A stretch of 64,000 nucleotides of DNA from Nodosilinea sp. LEGE 07088 (GTDB taxonomy: Bacteria; Cyanobacteriota; Cyanobacteriia; Phormidesmidales; Phormidesmidaceae), in the NCBI RefSeq assembly GCF_015207395.1, contig NZ_JADEWX010000004.1:1-64000 (forward strand). Reading direction: 5' to 3'. Position 1 is the first letter of the stretch; each line of letters opens with the position of its first letter. Below are positions 46,475 through 57,380 of the stretch, one piece after another. Under the pieces are notes generated by a model. That model was not told the origin of the DNA, ran no database searches, and worked only from the letters and a program-made list of their open reading frames with translations. Position numbers and translations under genes: made by a program.

Positions 46475-49195
46475 GTGACCGCAGAAGCCAACCGCCTAGC
46501 CGAGATCCGCGCCCAGATTGCCCCCTGGCAAAAGTGGGGGCCCTACCTGAGCGAGCGCCAGTGGGGCACCGTGCGCGAAGACTACAGCACCGACGGCAAT
46601 GCCTGGGCCTACTTTCCCCACGACCAGGCGCGATCGCGAGCCTACCGCTGGGGCGAAGACGGCCTCGGCGGCGTCACCGACGACCACAACCTGCTGTGCT
46701 TTGCCCTGGCCCTGTGGAACGGTCAAGACCCCATTCTTAAAGAGCGGTTGTTTGGCCTCACCAACAGCGAGGGTAACCACGGCGAAGACGTGAAGGAGTA
46801 CTACTTCTACCTAGACAGTACCCCCACCCACTCCTACATGAAGTACCTGTACAAGTATCCCCAGGCCGAGTTCCCCTACGCCGACCTGGTCAGCACCAAT
46901 GCCAGCCGCAGCCGCTACGAGCCGGAATACGAGCTGCTCGATACGGGAATTTTTGACCGCGATCGCTACTTTGACGTGTTTGTGGAATACGCCAAGGCCG
47001 ACGCCGAAGATCTGCTGATTCAAATCAGCATCGCCAACCGAGGAACCGAGGCCGCACCCCTACACCTGCTGCCTACCCTGTGGTTTCGCAATACCTGGTC
47101 CTGGCTAGAGACCGGGGATAAGCCCGAGCTCAAGGCCCTGGGCAACGGCACGGTGCAAGCCCACATTGCCAACCCGGCGCTGACCCAGTTTATGACCGAC
47201 TACTACTTCTACTGCGATGCCGGCGTGCCGCTGCTATTTACCGACAACGAAACCAACGAGGAGCGGGTTTTTGGTACCCCTAACGCCAGCCCCTACGTCA
47301 AAGACGGCATCAACAACTGTGTGGTCGATGGCAAGACCGAACTGGTTAACCCCGACGGGGTGGGGACCAAAGTTGCTCCCCACTACCAGCTCACCGTGGG
47401 GGCAGGCGAAACCACGGTCATTAAGCTGCGCTTGACAAAACGCTCTCCCGACCAGGTCGGCGCCCCTCTGGGTGACTATTTTGACCAGCAGTTTGCCGCC
47501 CGCAAGCAGGAGGCCGATGATTTCTACGCCACGGTGATACCCGCCTCGGTGCGGGCAGATGCCGATCGCGCCAATGTCATGCGCCAGGCCCTGGCCGGCA
47601 TGATGTGGACTAAGCAGTACTTTTACTACGACCTCGACCTGTGGCTGCGGGAGCGCGGCGTCACCCCCTGGACACCGGTGGCAGATAAGCAGCACGTGCG
47701 CAACAGCGAGTGGTTCCACATGCTCAACGACGACATTGTATCGATGCCCGACAAGTGGGAATACCCCTGGTATGCCGCCTGGGATCTGGCGTTTCACGTC
47801 ATTCCCATCAGTCTGATCGACCCCGACTTTGCCAAAGACCAGCTGCTATTGATGCTGCGGGAAGACTACCTGCACCCCAATGGCCAGATCCCGGCCTACG
47901 AGTGGAACTTTGGCGATGTCAACCCGCCGGTCCACGCCTTTGCCACCTGGGAAATCTACGTGCGCGATCGCGAGCGCAATAACGGCCAGGGCGACATCGA
48001 ATTCCTCAAATATGCCTTCTCGAAGCTGCTGATCAACTTCACCTGGTGGGTCAACCGCAAAGACGAGGGCGGCAACAATCTGTTTGAGGGCGGGTTCCTC
48101 GGCCTCGACAACATCGGCGTGTTTGACCGCAGCTCGCCGCTGCCCACCGGGGGCCGTCTGGAGCAGGCCGATGGTACGGCGTGGATGGTGTTCTTTAGCC
48201 AGCGCATGTTTCAGATTGCCATTGAGCTGGCCCTGCACGACTCCCTCTACGAAGACCTGGCAATCAAGTTCTTCGAGCACACCATGTGGATCGCTGGGGC
48301 CATGGATCGCATCGGCATTCACCAGGACGAGCTGTGGGATGAAGCCGACGGCTTTTTCTACGATGTGCTGCGCCTGCCCGACGGTAACTCGACCCGGCTC
48401 AAGGTGCGATCGCTGGTGGGGCTACTGTCGCTAATGGCCGTTGCCGTCTTCCCCCAGGAAGCCTTTGAGCAGCTGCCCCGGTTTCGCGATCGAGCCACCA
48501 AGTTTATTGAGCGCCACCCCGAACTGCTCGGTAACGTGCATCTGCCCACCCAGCTTGGCGTACGCGATCGCCGCATGCTGTCTATTCTCAACGAAGACAA
48601 GCTGCGCAAAGTGCTCAGCCGCATGCTCGACGAAAACGAGTTCCTCAGCGACTACGGCATTCGCTCCCTCTCCCGCTTTCACCAAGACAACCCCTACATC
48701 TTCTACCATTCTGGGCAGGAGTATAAAGTGGGCTACGTGCCCGGCGACTCGACCTCCGGCATGTTTGGCGGCAACTCCAACTGGCGCGGGCCCATCTGGA
48801 TGCCGGTGAACCTGCTGCTGGTGCGGGCATTACTACTGCTCTATAGCTACTACGGCGACGACTTTACAATGGAGTACCCCACCGGTTCAGGCGAGCAAAA
48901 GACCCTGTTTGAGATCAGCAAATGCATCAGCGAGCGCATCGTCAGCATCTTCACCAAAGATGAGAACGGTCGCCGCCCGGTCTACGGCGGGGCCGAGAAG
49001 TTTCAAACCGACCCCCACTGGCAGGATCTCATTCTGTTCTATGAATACTTCCACGGTGACGATGGCTCGGGCATTGGGGCCAGCCATCAAACCGGCTGGA
49101 CGGGCTGTGTGGCCCGCATCATTCAGGCGCTGGGCTACTTCACCCCCGACACCGTGCTCGACACCATGTCTTCTGGGGCCCTGGCCAAGTATTAG
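46475..49195 (+). CDS. GH63/MGH1-like glucosidase (906 aa)
   Basis: A large cytosolic glycosidase of the (alpha/alpha)6 clan GH-G. Conserved parts: QWGTVREDYSTDGNAWAYFP, MLNDDIVSMPDKWEYPWYAA with DLAFH, IPAYEWNFGDVNPPVHAFAT (general acid region), and GMFGGNSNWRGPIWMPVN. The family hydrolyses alpha-glucosidic bonds in compounds such as glucosylglycerate or mannosylglycerate. I start at GTG 46475 (VTAEANRLAEIRAQI); an upstream open extension to 46406 lacks a ribosome site and looks leader-like. No signal peptide. Confidence 0.85.
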   Translation: MTAEANRLAEIRAQIAPWQKWGPYLSERQWGTVREDYSTDGNAWAYFPHDQARSRAYRWGEDGLGGVTDDHNLLCFALALWNGQDPILKERLFGLTNSEGNHGEDVKEYYFYLDSTPTHSYMKYLYKYPQAEFPYADLVSTNASRSRYEPEYELLDTGIFDRDRYFDVFVEYAKADAEDLLIQISIANRGTEAAPLHLLPTLWFRNTWSWLETGDKPELKALGNGTVQAHIANPALTQFMTDYYFYCDAGVPLLFTDNETNEERVFGTPNASPYVKDGINNCVVDGKTELVNPDGVGTKVAPHYQLTVGAGETTVIKLRLTKRSPDQVGAPLGDYFDQQFAARKQEADDFYATVIPASVRADADRANVMRQALAGMMWTKQYFYYDLDLWLRERGVTPWTPVADKQHVRNSEWFHMLNDDIVSMPDKWEYPWYAAWDLAFHVIPISLIDPDFAKDQLLLMLREDYLHPNGQIPAYEWNFGDVNPPVHAFATWEIYVRDRERNNGQGDIEFLKYAFSKLLINFTWWVNRKDEGGNNLFEGGFLGLDNIGVFDRSSPLPTGGRLEQADGTAWMVFFSQRMFQIAIELALHDSLYEDLAIKFFEHTMWIAGAMDRIGIHQDELWDEADGFFYDVLRLPDGNSTRLKVRSLVGLLSLMAVAVFPQEAFEQLPRFRDRATKFIERHPELLGNVHLPTQLGVRDRRMLSILNEDKLRKVLSRMLDENEFLSDYGIRSLSRFHQDNPYIFYHSGQEYKVGYVPGDSTSGMFGGNSNWRGPIWMPVNLLLVRALLLLYSYYGDDFTMEYPTGSGEQKTLFEISKCISERIVSIFTKDENGRRPVYGGAEKFQTDPHWQDLILFYEYFHGDDGSGIGASHQTGWTGCVARIIQALGYFTPDTVLDTMSSGALAKY

Positions 49196-49231
49196 GGGTG
49201 AGCAGGTGGCTGGCCTAGGGATAAACTGACG

Positions 49232-50731
49232 TCATCCCTTGAGCGGGCGATCGCCCTGAACAATCAAGGCTTCCAGCGCAGCTTGAATATCGCTGGTCAG
49301 GGTCTCCACCGCCGCCTTAGCCGATCGCCGCGACTCCGCGTAATCGGGCCAGCGATCGCTGATATTCATCGGCTCGCCCAGGGTAATCACCGCCTGGCGA
49401 ATGCCCAACTGAGGACGTTTAGGTACCCGCGTACCCTTAATCCGCTCCACCAGGTCAAACAGAATCAGAGTGGTTTCGGCAAAGCGTTCAAACGTAGGCT
49501 TCTCCGCCACGTACTCCCCCGAAACAGCCACAAAGCTTTCGACTAGGCGCATGTGCCGGGTGTGCAGCGACGCGGCCGCCGCCATCCAGTCGGCCAACCC
49601 CCGATCCACCGCCGCGATCTGGCTGAGGTCGGCAATGTCTTCGCGGTAGACATAGCTCCACTCGGCTTCTTCAAGGCGACGGCAGCGAGTGACTAGAGAG
49701 CCTGTACTAGACAGGTTAAAGAACTGCTCTCCCACCGCCAAGGAGGCGTCTAGCAATCGGCTCAGCCGCTGGGTCAGGGTCCCAGGGTGGTTGAGATCCC
49801 CGTCCTCATCGGCGGCGGGGGCCAGGCCGTAAAACCGCTGGTAAAACTGCTCCAGGCAGATCAGTAGGTGCTGCCCCAGGGCCAGCAGCCGGGGATAGTA
49901 GGCCTGGGTATCCATCGGGGCAGGGTGGCCCACTGACGGCACTGGCAGACCGCAGTCCAATTCTAGGCGGGCTAGCAGGCGGTGGAGAGCCGTCCAGTCG
50001 GGGCGGGGGTACAGGTAGCGCAGGCCTATGGGCAGCAGCAGTACCTGCTCTGGGCGATCGGCCTTTTTCAGATCCTCAACCGCCCAAAAGGCGAGCTGGG
50101 CAGTCCCCGGCTCCAGGTCGCTAATCACTTCGCCGTAGCCGTTGGTCGCGCCCTCAGGGGCAATGGTCACCGGCAGCGGAGCGGTCATGATCTGTTCGCG
50201 CACCGACTTGAGCGCCTTGAGGTCAAGTCGACGCCCCCGGTGGACGGGAATACCGCCGATGGCGGCAAAAAACCAGCTCAGCCAGCGCCCCGCCCACAGG
50301 GGCATGCCCCGGTCGTACATAAAAAAACTGTGCAGCGGCCGTTTGAGTTTAAAGCCGCGCTGCCTAGCCGCCCGGGGCACCAGCCGCGAAAACAAGTACG
50401 ACAGACACATGGGGTCATCGACCTGGCTATGGCGAAAGGCCATAATCAGCCGAATCTCGCCCGCCTGAAACTGCCGATAACACTCCGCCAACACCTCAGG
50501 GTTAGCACAGGTGACTGGCCAAATACCTGCCGGTAGCCAGGGCCGCAGCCGCAGCCGCAGCATTAGGGGCAAAAGCATGTAGCCTATTTGTACGACCCAG
50601 GGTTTGTAGCTAGGGGGAATAAAACCCAGGGGCGGCTGGGCACGGTTAAGCTTAGCCAATGGGTTGCTCCGAAGCGCTGGCGATGGTGACCATAGCTCAC
50701 TGTAGAGTAAATTGCAGAGGGGCGATCGCAC
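49232..50731 (-). CDS. PlsC-like 1-acyl-glycerol-3-phosphate acyltransferase (499 aa)
   Basis: The acyltransferase box is RHSQVDDP (HX4D, about residues 99-106). The PEG motif lies in IAPEGATNGYGEV (about 189-201), with the intervening FFAAIGGIPVHRGRRLD. An amphipathic helix near the N-terminus (VQIGYMLLPLMLRLRLRPWL) likely binds the membrane. The C-terminal half (about 220 residues) is longer than in classical PlsC and is helical and charged. Probable role: phospholipid or glycolipid acylation. It converges with the glucosidase gene. Confidence 0.85.
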   Translation of the reverse strand: MRSPLCNLLYSELWSPSPALRSNPLAKLNRAQPPLGFIPPSYKPWVVQIGYMLLPLMLRLRLRPWLPAGIWPVTCANPEVLAECYRQFQAGEIRLIMAFRHSQVDDPMCLSYLFSRLVPRAARQRGFKLKRPLHSFFMYDRGMPLWAGRWLSWFFAAIGGIPVHRGRRLDLKALKSVREQIMTAPLPVTIAPEGATNGYGEVISDLEPGTAQLAFWAVEDLKKADRPEQVLLLPIGLRYLYPRPDWTALHRLLARLELDCGLPVPSVGHPAPMDTQAYYPRLLALGQHLLICLEQFYQRFYGLAPAADEDGDLNHPGTLTQRLSRLLDASLAVGEQFFNLSSTGSLVTRCRRLEEAEWSYVYREDIADLSQIAAVDRGLADWMAAAASLHTRHMRLVESFVAVSGEYVAEKPTFERFAETTLILFDLVERIKGTRVPKRPQLGIRQAVITLGEPMNISDRWPDYAESRRSAKAAVETLTSDIQAALEALIVQGDRPLKG

Positions 50732-50861
50732 CCTGCCAAAGAGCTAGCGCCTCAACCCCAGGGCCGACCACGCTGCATCTGCGATCGGGTTCGCTACTGT
50801 CACTCGCGTGCCGCCTTGGTCGCACTCTAGCCCACTGACCATCGTACCCCAAAAATAAAAA

Positions 50862-50897
50862 GTGCCTGACCCCTGAAAGCCCCCTGGGATCAGGCAC
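50862..50897 (-). terminator. Rho-independent terminator downstream of the CPBP gene
   Basis: GTGCCTGA / TCAGGCAC with additional CCC/GGG pairing. On the minus strand it is followed by TTTTTATTTTT. It lies 193 bases after the CPBP gene; the gap 50732-51089 holds nothing else convincing. Confidence 0.75.
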
Positions 50898-51089
50898 CCT
50901 TAGCTGAAGAACGCTTTTCAAACAGACCAGGCCTCAGGTTCAAATGCCCCCAAGTGAGCCGCCGGCCTCAGCCCGCTTGCGTCTTTCAGAATTAAATCTA
51001 TTGTCTTTTGTTTAGTCGCTAGCAACGTCGAGAGAAATACGGAACCTGGGCAATTTTCGATGGGGATGAGCCAGCCTAGATCGGTGGTA

Positions 51090-51974
51090 TCACTCAGGCT
51101 GAGAGCACCCCTGGTTGGCAAAGTACGGCAGCTGGGTTTGGCGGTCAGGCCAGTTGTAGACCACGTAGCGCAGTACCCAGGGAGCCGACAGCAACAGACA
51201 GATCACCCCCAACCACCAGCTGGCGCGAAACTCTGCCAGGGTATTGGCCGTAGGGGCCGTGGGTGGAGCCCAAAGAAGGTCTAGGGCAGAGGCAATGGCG
51301 TTATTGATCGCATGGGCGGCAATGGGCACCAGCAGCGATCGCGTCGTCAGATAGAGCAATGACATCACTACTCCAAAGGCAAATAGGCCAATTAAATTAG
51401 AGTGCAACAGTCCAAACAGCACTGAGGTCAGCACAATAGCCGGGCGAATCCCCCACTTTATTGCCCAGCGGTGCAGCAGCACCCCCCGAAAAATAAACTC
51501 CTCGGCAATGGGGGCCACCACCAGTACTGAAATCAGCACCAGAGCATTGTATAAACCTGGAGAAGCGGCACCGGCAGATAGAGAAAGCGACTGCTGTAGA
51601 GCCCCTTCGACCCACTCTGGCACCACCCAAGACAACCCCAGATAAGACACCTGAAAAGCGCCCAGCGAAAATAAAAAGACGCCCACCACGAGCCACAGTA
51701 GCTGTACCCAGGCCAACCGTCTCGGCCACGGGCCAAATAAAGCACCCAGATCTAAGGGCGATCGTCGGGCTGTAATCAAAATAGTGGCGCACAGTCCCAA
51801 AAAAACCAGACTGTAGAGAATAGGGGCCAGGATCGGATCATCCCCTTGGAGGGGGAGCACTTCTAAAGCACCCAGGGTGCCAAAAACCAGGGCCAGGCCG
51901 ATGGAAATCGCGAAAAAAGCTATTAAGATTAGTCGGCCCTTGAGAGCCAAAAACGGATTGTTACACGACGCCAT
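51090..51974 (-). CDS. CPBP intramembrane metalloprotease (294 aa)
   Basis: About eight hydrophobic helices. The Abi/CPBP catalytic motifs are EEFIFRGVLLHRW (motif 1, EExxxR), LHSNLIGLFAFG (motif 2, HxxxG-like) and HAINN (motif 3), the active site of Rce1-like glutamic or metallo-proteases. The family acts in prenyl-protein or bacteriocin processing; the substrate here is unknown. I start at ATG 51974 (MASCNNPFLALKGRL); the frame is open to 52001. Confidence 0.9.
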   Translation of the reverse strand: MASCNNPFLALKGRLILIAFFAISIGLALVFGTLGALEVLPLQGDDPILAPILYSLVFLGLCATILITARRSPLDLGALFGPWPRRLAWVQLLWLVVGVFLFSLGAFQVSYLGLSWVVPEWVEGALQQSLSLSAGAASPGLYNALVLISVLVVAPIAEEFIFRGVLLHRWAIKWGIRPAIVLTSVLFGLLHSNLIGLFAFGVVMSLLYLTTRSLLVPIAAHAINNAIASALDLLWAPPTAPTANTLAEFRASWWLGVICLLLSAPWVLRYVVYNWPDRQTQLPYFANQGCSQPE

Positions 51975-52261
51975 AATCCTCAAACCTGTGCCCGGCAACA
52001 ATGCGGCTAACTCTTTAACCTAACCTGGCAGGCCAGGTTCAGCCGAGTTTTTCCCGATTCAATCATGAAATGCTCAGAGAACGCTATAACTGAGGCAAGC
52101 TGCCTAACTGAGGGGAAATCCATATTCTTACCTGGCAGCGGATACGAATGAGATCATGCCTATCGGTAGGCTGACGCTCTAGGGTGCTTTGACGGCGACT
52201 GTTCTATGCCTCCGGGGCAGCGCTACGGTAAGGAGGCTGTCATTGTTTGCTCCAGGGTTTC

Positions 52262-53479
52262 ATGACCAAACCTTCGCCAGATCTGGGCCTAATTTTAGTG
52301 GCACCAGTGGCCGACAGCTCCCTCGGACCGTTGGCAGAGTTAATCGGCCTGTTGCAAGCAGCGGGTTATCAGGTGATTCAGGTCAATGGTGAAGACAACA
52401 CCATCGCCGCCGCTGAGACCAACCCTCCTGACTTAATCTTGCTGGCCATTGATCAGTTTGACACGGCGGCGATGCGATTGTGCCATCGCCTCAAAAAGCG
52501 CTCCCAAACTCGCCAGGTGGCGGTGGCCGTCGTTGGCCAAGACCAGGCTCTATCTAGACGGCTCAGGGCGTTTGAATTTGGGGTGGTTGACTATCTTGAC
52601 CAGACTCTCTGGGCCGAAGAAGCGGCGGCCCGCATTCGGGCTCAGGTAGCCACCCATCGGCTCCAGCGACGACTGCGCCAACAGGCTCAGCGGGCCGTAT
52701 CGGGGGGGAGTGCCACCAATCTATTGGCCGATCTGCAAAAGGCGCTGCGCCGTCAGGCGCAACTACTCCAGGCCAAAAATCGCCAGCTTCAGCAGGAAAT
52801 GCAGGAACGTGAACAGGCCCAGCAGGCGCTCCGGCTAGAACAACAAAAGTCTGAGCAATTGCTGCTCAACATTTTGCCTCGGGCCGTGGTTGACCGCCTC
52901 AAGCAGCTGGAGGGGTCGCTGGCAGAGCGCTTTGACGATGTCACCATTTTGTTTGCTGATATCGTCAACTTTACCCCCCTGGCCGCTCAAATTAGTCCGC
53001 TAGAGTTGGTCAACTGGCTCAATCAAATCTTTTCGGCCTTTGACCGCCTAGCCGAACAACACCAGCTCGAAAAGATCAAAACCATTGGCGATGCCTACAT
53101 GGTGGTCGGTGGCATGCCCCTGCCCTGCCCCGATCACGCTGAGGCGGTGATGGAAATGGCCCTGGCTATGCAGGAGGCCGCCACTCGCATTACCCGCAAC
53201 GATGGTCAAGAATTTCAGCTGCGGATTGGCATTAACACCGGGCCAGTGGTGGCGGGCGTGATTGGCATCAAGAAATTTAGCTACGACCTCTGGGGCGATG
53301 CCGTCAATATCGCCAGCCGGATGGAATCTCAGGGCATACCGGGCAAAATTCAGATCACTGAGGCCACCTATCAACGGTTGCGGCATCGCTATACCTTTGA
53401 GCAAGCCGATCAGGTGCTGGTGAAGGGCCATGGCTATTTGACCACGTACCAATACGTCGGCCTCGGGCAAAAAGATTGA
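52262..53479 (+). CDS. Adenylate cyclase (class III) with N-terminal pseudo-receiver (405 aa)
   Basis: Residues 1-125 have a receiver-like fold (LILVAPVADSS, PPDLILLAIDQFD), but the position of the phospho-Asp is Ala (LLAID), so it is likely not phosphorylated. A Gln-rich coiled coil (about 155-205) leads to the class III cyclase domain: metal Asp in FADIVNFTPL, Lys and Asp in KTIGDAYMVVGG, and DLWGDAVNIASRMES with the Asp, Asn and Arg expected for adenylate specificity. Making cAMP is inferred from these residues. Start chosen at ATG 52262 (MTKPSPD). Confidence 0.92.
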   Translation: MTKPSPDLGLILVAPVADSSLGPLAELIGLLQAAGYQVIQVNGEDNTIAAAETNPPDLILLAIDQFDTAAMRLCHRLKKRSQTRQVAVAVVGQDQALSRRLRAFEFGVVDYLDQTLWAEEAAARIRAQVATHRLQRRLRQQAQRAVSGGSATNLLADLQKALRRQAQLLQAKNRQLQQEMQEREQAQQALRLEQQKSEQLLLNILPRAVVDRLKQLEGSLAERFDDVTILFADIVNFTPLAAQISPLELVNWLNQIFSAFDRLAEQHQLEKIKTIGDAYMVVGGMPLPCPDHAEAVMEMALAMQEAATRITRNDGQEFQLRIGINTGPVVAGVIGIKKFSYDLWGDAVNIASRMESQGIPGKIQITEATYQRLRHRYTFEQADQVLVKGHGYLTTYQYVGLGQKD

Positions 53480-53579
53480 TAAACTGATGAAGCTAAAAAC
53501 TCGGGAGCAGGGCCAGTACCGCTCTAGGGGTATTGCTCGGCTGCTAGGGATCATCTACGGTTAATTCATATCTTTATCT

Positions 53580-55715
53580 ATGGCGACATTTTTGCTGGAA
53601 GTTGGCACCGAAGAACTGCCCGCCAGTTTTGTAGACGATGCTCTCGACCAATGGCAAGCCCGCGTTGAGGCTGAGCTGACTGAGCTGACCTTGACCCCTG
53701 AGGCAGTGCGCTTCTACGGTACGCCTCGTCGTCTAGCGATGCTGCTGGACGGATTACCCCTCCGTCAGCCTGACCGTCAGGAGGAGGTGAAGGGCCCCCC
53801 CGCCCAAGCGGCGTTTAAGGCAGGCCAACCCACCCAGGCGGCGGTGGGCTTTGCGCGATCGCGTGGAGTAGAGCTATCTGCCCTGGAGGTGCGTGACACC
53901 GACAAGGGCGCCTTTGTCTTTGTCAACCAGTCGATTTTGGGGCGGCCCACTAGCCAGATTTTGGCTGAGCTAATTCCCCAGTGGATTTTGGGCCTGGAGG
54001 GCAAGCGGTTTATGCGCTGGGGCGATGGTGACCTGCGGTTTCCGCGCCCCATTCGCTGGCTGGTGGCGCTGCTCGATGGCGACGTGCTGCCGGTGACCCT
54101 GGAAAATGGGTCAACCCTGTGCCAGAGCGATCGCATTTCCCACGGGCATCGGGTCTTGCACCCGGCACCAGTGCCCCTGGGCCGAGCCCAAGACTATATT
54201 GAGGCTCTCCGTAGCGCCTATGTCGAAATCGACCCTGCGGCTCGTCGGTTGCTGATTCAGCGCCAGGTGGAAGCCGCCGCCAAACCCCTCGGCGGGGTGC
54301 CGATGATGTCGCCCGCCCTGCTGGATGAGGTCACCAACCTGGTGGAGTGGCCCACCGCCGTCGTGGGCAAATTTGACCCCGAGTTTCTCGAACTGCCGCC
54401 GGAGGTGGTGGTGATTGAGATGGAGAGCCACCAACGCTATTTTTCCCTCTGCCAGAGTGCCGACGACCTGGCGCTAATGCCCTACTTCATTACGATTTCC
54501 AACGGTGATCCCAGCAAAGATGCCATTATTGCCGAGGGCAATGCCCGGGTGATTCGGGCGCGGCTTTCTGACGGTAAGTTTTTCTTTGATGCTGACCGGG
54601 CACAGCCCTTAGATGCCTTTGTCGCCAAGCTCGAAACCGTCACCTTTGAGGAACGGCTCGGGTCCATGGCCGCCAAGGTCAAGCGCATTGCCATGGTCGC
54701 CGATCACCTCTGCGACCAGCTCAATTTGGGAGCTCAGCCCCGGCAGCACATTCGCCGGGCCGTTTATCTTTGCAAAGCCGACTTGGTGACCCAGATGGTG
54801 GGCGAATTTCCAGAGCTCCAGGGAGTGATGGGGCAAAAGTATGCCCTCCATAGCGGCGAGCCCGAAGCCGTGGCGACCGCCATTGCCGAGCACTACTTGC
54901 CTCGGGGTGCTCAGGATGTTCTACCCCAGACGCTGGTGGGGCAGGTGGTGGGCATCGCCGACCGGCTCGATACTCTGGTGGGCATTTTTAGCACCGGGCA
55001 GCTGCCGACCGGATCGTCTGACCCCTTTGCCCTGCGGCGGGCGGCTAACGCGATCTTAAATATCATCTGGGTCGCAGGATTGCCCCTCAACCTGGCCCGG
55101 CTGCTCGATACCGTAGTACAGGACTTTGCCCAGGACCCTAGCCTGGAGGTAGCCGATGCCGAGGGCCTCAAACAACAGCTCCACGACTTTTTCTTACAGC
55201 GGGTGCAGACGCTGCTACAGGATGAGCTGGCGATCGACTACGACCTGGTCAACGCGGTGCTGGGCGATCGCGTGCTCAGGGACCCGCTAGATGGTAAGGA
55301 TCGGGCCCTGTTTTTGCAGGAGATGCGCCGCAGCGGCCGCATGGATGCCGTTTATGAGACCGTCAACCGCGCGACTCGCCTGGCCTCCCAGGGCAGCCTC
55401 GATACCGAGGTGCTTGACCCCGAGGGGGTGATTGCCCCTGCTGCCCTAGAGGCGCAGTCTGAGCGCGGCCTGCTGGCGGCACTCAAAACCCTGGTGCCCC
55501 AAACCCAGGCAGCTCAGGCCAGCCGCAACTACGATCAGCTAGTGGCGGGTCTAGAGCAGGTGGCACCAGTGGTCAGCGGCTTTTTTGATGGCCCTGATAG
55601 CGTTTTGGTGATGGCCGATCAGCCCGCTGTGCGGCAAAATCGCCTCAACCTGCTGGGCCTGCTGCGCAACCACGCCCTGGTACTAGGGGACTTTGGGGCG
55701 ATCGTCAAAGGGTAG
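53580..55715 (+). CDS. glyS: Glycyl-tRNA synthetase, beta subunit (711 aa)
   Basis: The beta subunit of the alpha2beta2 GlyRS that charges tRNA-Gly. It starts [20 protein letters not shown], has [10 protein letters not shown] and [17 protein letters not shown] in the middle, and the HD-like region [20 protein letters not shown]. The C-terminal anticodon domain ends [19 protein letters not shown]. Length and termini are standard. The alpha subunit gene is not in this window, as often in cyanobacteria. murD starts 7 bases after its stop. Confidence 0.97.
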   Translation: MATFLLEVGTEELPASFVDDALDQWQARVEAELTELTLTPEAVRFYGTPRRLAMLLDGLPLRQPDRQEEVKGPPAQAAFKAGQPTQAAVGFARSRGVELSALEVRDTDKGAFVFVNQSILGRPTSQILAELIPQWILGLEGKRFMRWGDGDLRFPRPIRWLVALLDGDVLPVTLENGSTLCQSDRISHGHRVLHPAPVPLGRAQDYIEALRSAYVEIDPAARRLLIQRQVEAAAKPLGGVPMMSPALLDEVTNLVEWPTAVVGKFDPEFLELPPEVVVIEMESHQRYFSLCQSADDLALMPYFITISNGDPSKDAIIAEGNARVIRARLSDGKFFFDADRAQPLDAFVAKLETVTFEERLGSMAAKVKRIAMVADHLCDQLNLGAQPRQHIRRAVYLCKADLVTQMVGEFPELQGVMGQKYALHSGEPEAVATAIAEHYLPRGAQDVLPQTLVGQVVGIADRLDTLVGIFSTGQLPTGSSDPFALRRAANAILNIIWVAGLPLNLARLLDTVVQDFAQDPSLEVADAEGLKQQLHDFFLQRVQTLLQDELAIDYDLVNAVLGDRVLRDPLDGKDRALFLQEMRRSGRMDAVYETVNRATRLASQGSLDTEVLDPEGVIAPAALEAQSERGLLAALKTLVPQTQAAQASRNYDQLVAGLEQVAPVVSGFFDGPDSVLVMADQPAVRQNRLNLLGLLRNHALVLGDFGAIVKG

Positions 55716-55722
55716 CAATGCC

Positions 55723-57069
55723 ATGAAAAATGCCCACGTGATTGGTTTAGGGAAGTCTGGAGTAGCGGCAGCGCGGCTGCTGCACCGCCAGGGCTGGACG
55801 GTGATGCTCAGCGATCGCGGCACAACTCCCGCCCTGGCCGCCCAACAGAACAGCCTGCGTCAGGAAGGCATCACGGTGCTGCTCGACTACAGCTTTGTGC
55901 CCGACAGCCGCACCAATCTACTGGTGGTAAGCCCCGGCGTACCCTGGGATAGCCCCGCCCTGGTAACGGCTCGGGAGAATGGGCTCGAGGTCATCGGTGA
56001 AACCGAGCTGGCCTGGCGGTTTCTACAGGATCGTCCCTGGGTCGGCATTACCGGCACCAATGGTAAAACTACTACTACCGCACTTACCGCTGCCATTTTT
56101 CAGGCGGCTGGGCTCAATGCTCCTGCCTGCGGCAACATTGGCTACGCGGCCTGCGAACTGGCCCTAGAGCCCACGGTGCCCGACTGGGTGATCGCGGAGT
56201 TGAGCAGCTATCAAATCGAGGCATCCCCGACCCTGGCCCCCCAGATCGGCCTGTGGACAACCCTCACCCCCGACCATCTCCAGCGCCATCACACCGTCGA
56301 AAACTACGCCCAGATCAAGGCCAGCCTGATGCATCGCTCGGAGCTAGCGGTGCTCAACGGTGACGACCCCTATCTGCGTCGGCACCTGGCAGAGGATTTT
56401 CCGTCGGCCTACTGGACCAGCAGTGCCGGGAAAGGTGCCGTTGCCCCGCTGCGCCCCAGCACCTATATCGAAGATGGCTGGGTTAAATTTGAAGGGTTGC
56501 CCATTGTGCGGGCCGATGCCCTGGGCATGGTGGGGGAGCACAATCGACAAAACCTGCTGCTGGCGGTGACGGCGGCCTGCCTGGCTGACCTCGATACGGA
56601 GGCGATCGCAGCAGGCGTGACCGGCTTTGCTGGGGTACCCCACCGGCTAGAGCATATCTGCACCTGGCGGGGCATTGACTTTATCAATGATTCCAAGGCG
56701 ACGAACTACGATGCCGCCGAAGTGGGGCTGCGATCGGTGGCCGCCCCGACGGTGCTGATTGCGGGGGGTGAAGCCAAAGAAGGCGACGACACAGCCTGGG
56801 TGCAACGCATTCAGGCCCAGGTCGCCAAGGTGTTACTCATCGGCGATGCCGCCCCTCAGTTTGCCCAGCGGCTAGAGACGGCAGGGTATGGCAACTACGA
56901 GATTGTGGAAACCATGGATCGGGCCGTGGAGCGTAGCGCTGAAATCGCTCCGACCCTCAACGCCAGGGTGGTGTTGCTATCTCCAGCCTGCGCCAGCTTT
57001 GATCAGTATCCCAATTTTGAGCAGCGGGGCGAACACTTTCGCCAGCTCTGCCACCAGCGATTTTTGTAA
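55723..57069 (+). CDS. murD: UDP-N-acetylmuramoylalanine--D-glutamate ligase (448 aa)
   Basis: MurD adds D-Glu to UDP-MurNAc-L-Ala in peptidoglycan synthesis. The N-terminal UDP-binding domain has [16 protein letters not shown]; the ATP loop is [15 protein letters not shown] (about residues 106-120); DSKATNYDA and [20 protein letters not shown] are in the central and C-terminal parts. I use ATG 55723 ([13 protein letters not shown]). It is 7 bases after glyS, an unusual pairing that probably reflects cotranscription, not shared function. Confidence 0.97.
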   Translation: MKNAHVIGLGKSGVAAARLLHRQGWTVMLSDRGTTPALAAQQNSLRQEGITVLLDYSFVPDSRTNLLVVSPGVPWDSPALVTARENGLEVIGETELAWRFLQDRPWVGITGTNGKTTTTALTAAIFQAAGLNAPACGNIGYAACELALEPTVPDWVIAELSSYQIEASPTLAPQIGLWTTLTPDHLQRHHTVENYAQIKASLMHRSELAVLNGDDPYLRRHLAEDFPSAYWTSSAGKGAVAPLRPSTYIEDGWVKFEGLPIVRADALGMVGEHNRQNLLLAVTAACLADLDTEAIAAGVTGFAGVPHRLEHICTWRGIDFINDSKATNYDAAEVGLRSVAAPTVLIAGGEAKEGDDTAWVQRIQAQVAKVLLIGDAAPQFAQRLETAGYGNYEIVETMDRAVERSAEIAPTLNARVVLLSPACASFDQYPNFEQRGEHFRQLCHQRFL

Positions 57070-57199
57070 GCTGACTTCACCACGAAAAAATGGCGTTGCT
57101 GTTCTGAGGCATGAATTTGGATAGGGCAAACGGCCGTTTGCTCCTACGAGGGGCGTTGAATGTTTGATTCATACCGAATTCCATGGGGCTACACCCGGG

Positions 57200-57232
57200 T
57201 TGTAGGGGCATTGCAGTGCAATGCCCCTACAA
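57200..57232. repeat. Perfect 15-bp inverted repeat
   Basis: TTGTAGGGGCATTGC-AGT-GCAATGCCCCTACAA. Such TAGGGGC...GCCCCTA palindromes are widely dispersed in cyanobacteria. It lies in the 311-base gap 57070-57380, which otherwise holds only the terminator below. Confidence 0.85.
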
Positions 57233-57336
57233 GATCCCTGTTTGGAAGCGGGGTTGCCCAAGTAGGGTTTCGGTTCATCGCTAGGTTCAGCAATCCCGAA
57301 AAAATGAAGCTTGACGAAACAATAGCAGCACAAAAA

Positions 57337-57361
57337 AGCCCGTGGGCGAGGCTCACGGGCT
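57337..57361 (-). terminator. Rho-independent terminator
   Basis: AGCCCGTG / CACGGGCT, followed on the minus strand by TTTTTTG. It closes the hypothetical gene at 57381. Confidence 0.88.
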
Positions 57362-57380
57362 GCGGAGGCAGATTTAAGGC

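Noticed and set aside
50918-51121. Minus-strand 67-aa ORF overlapping the end of the CPBP gene
   Set aside because: It overlaps a well-supported gene and has an unlikely composition.
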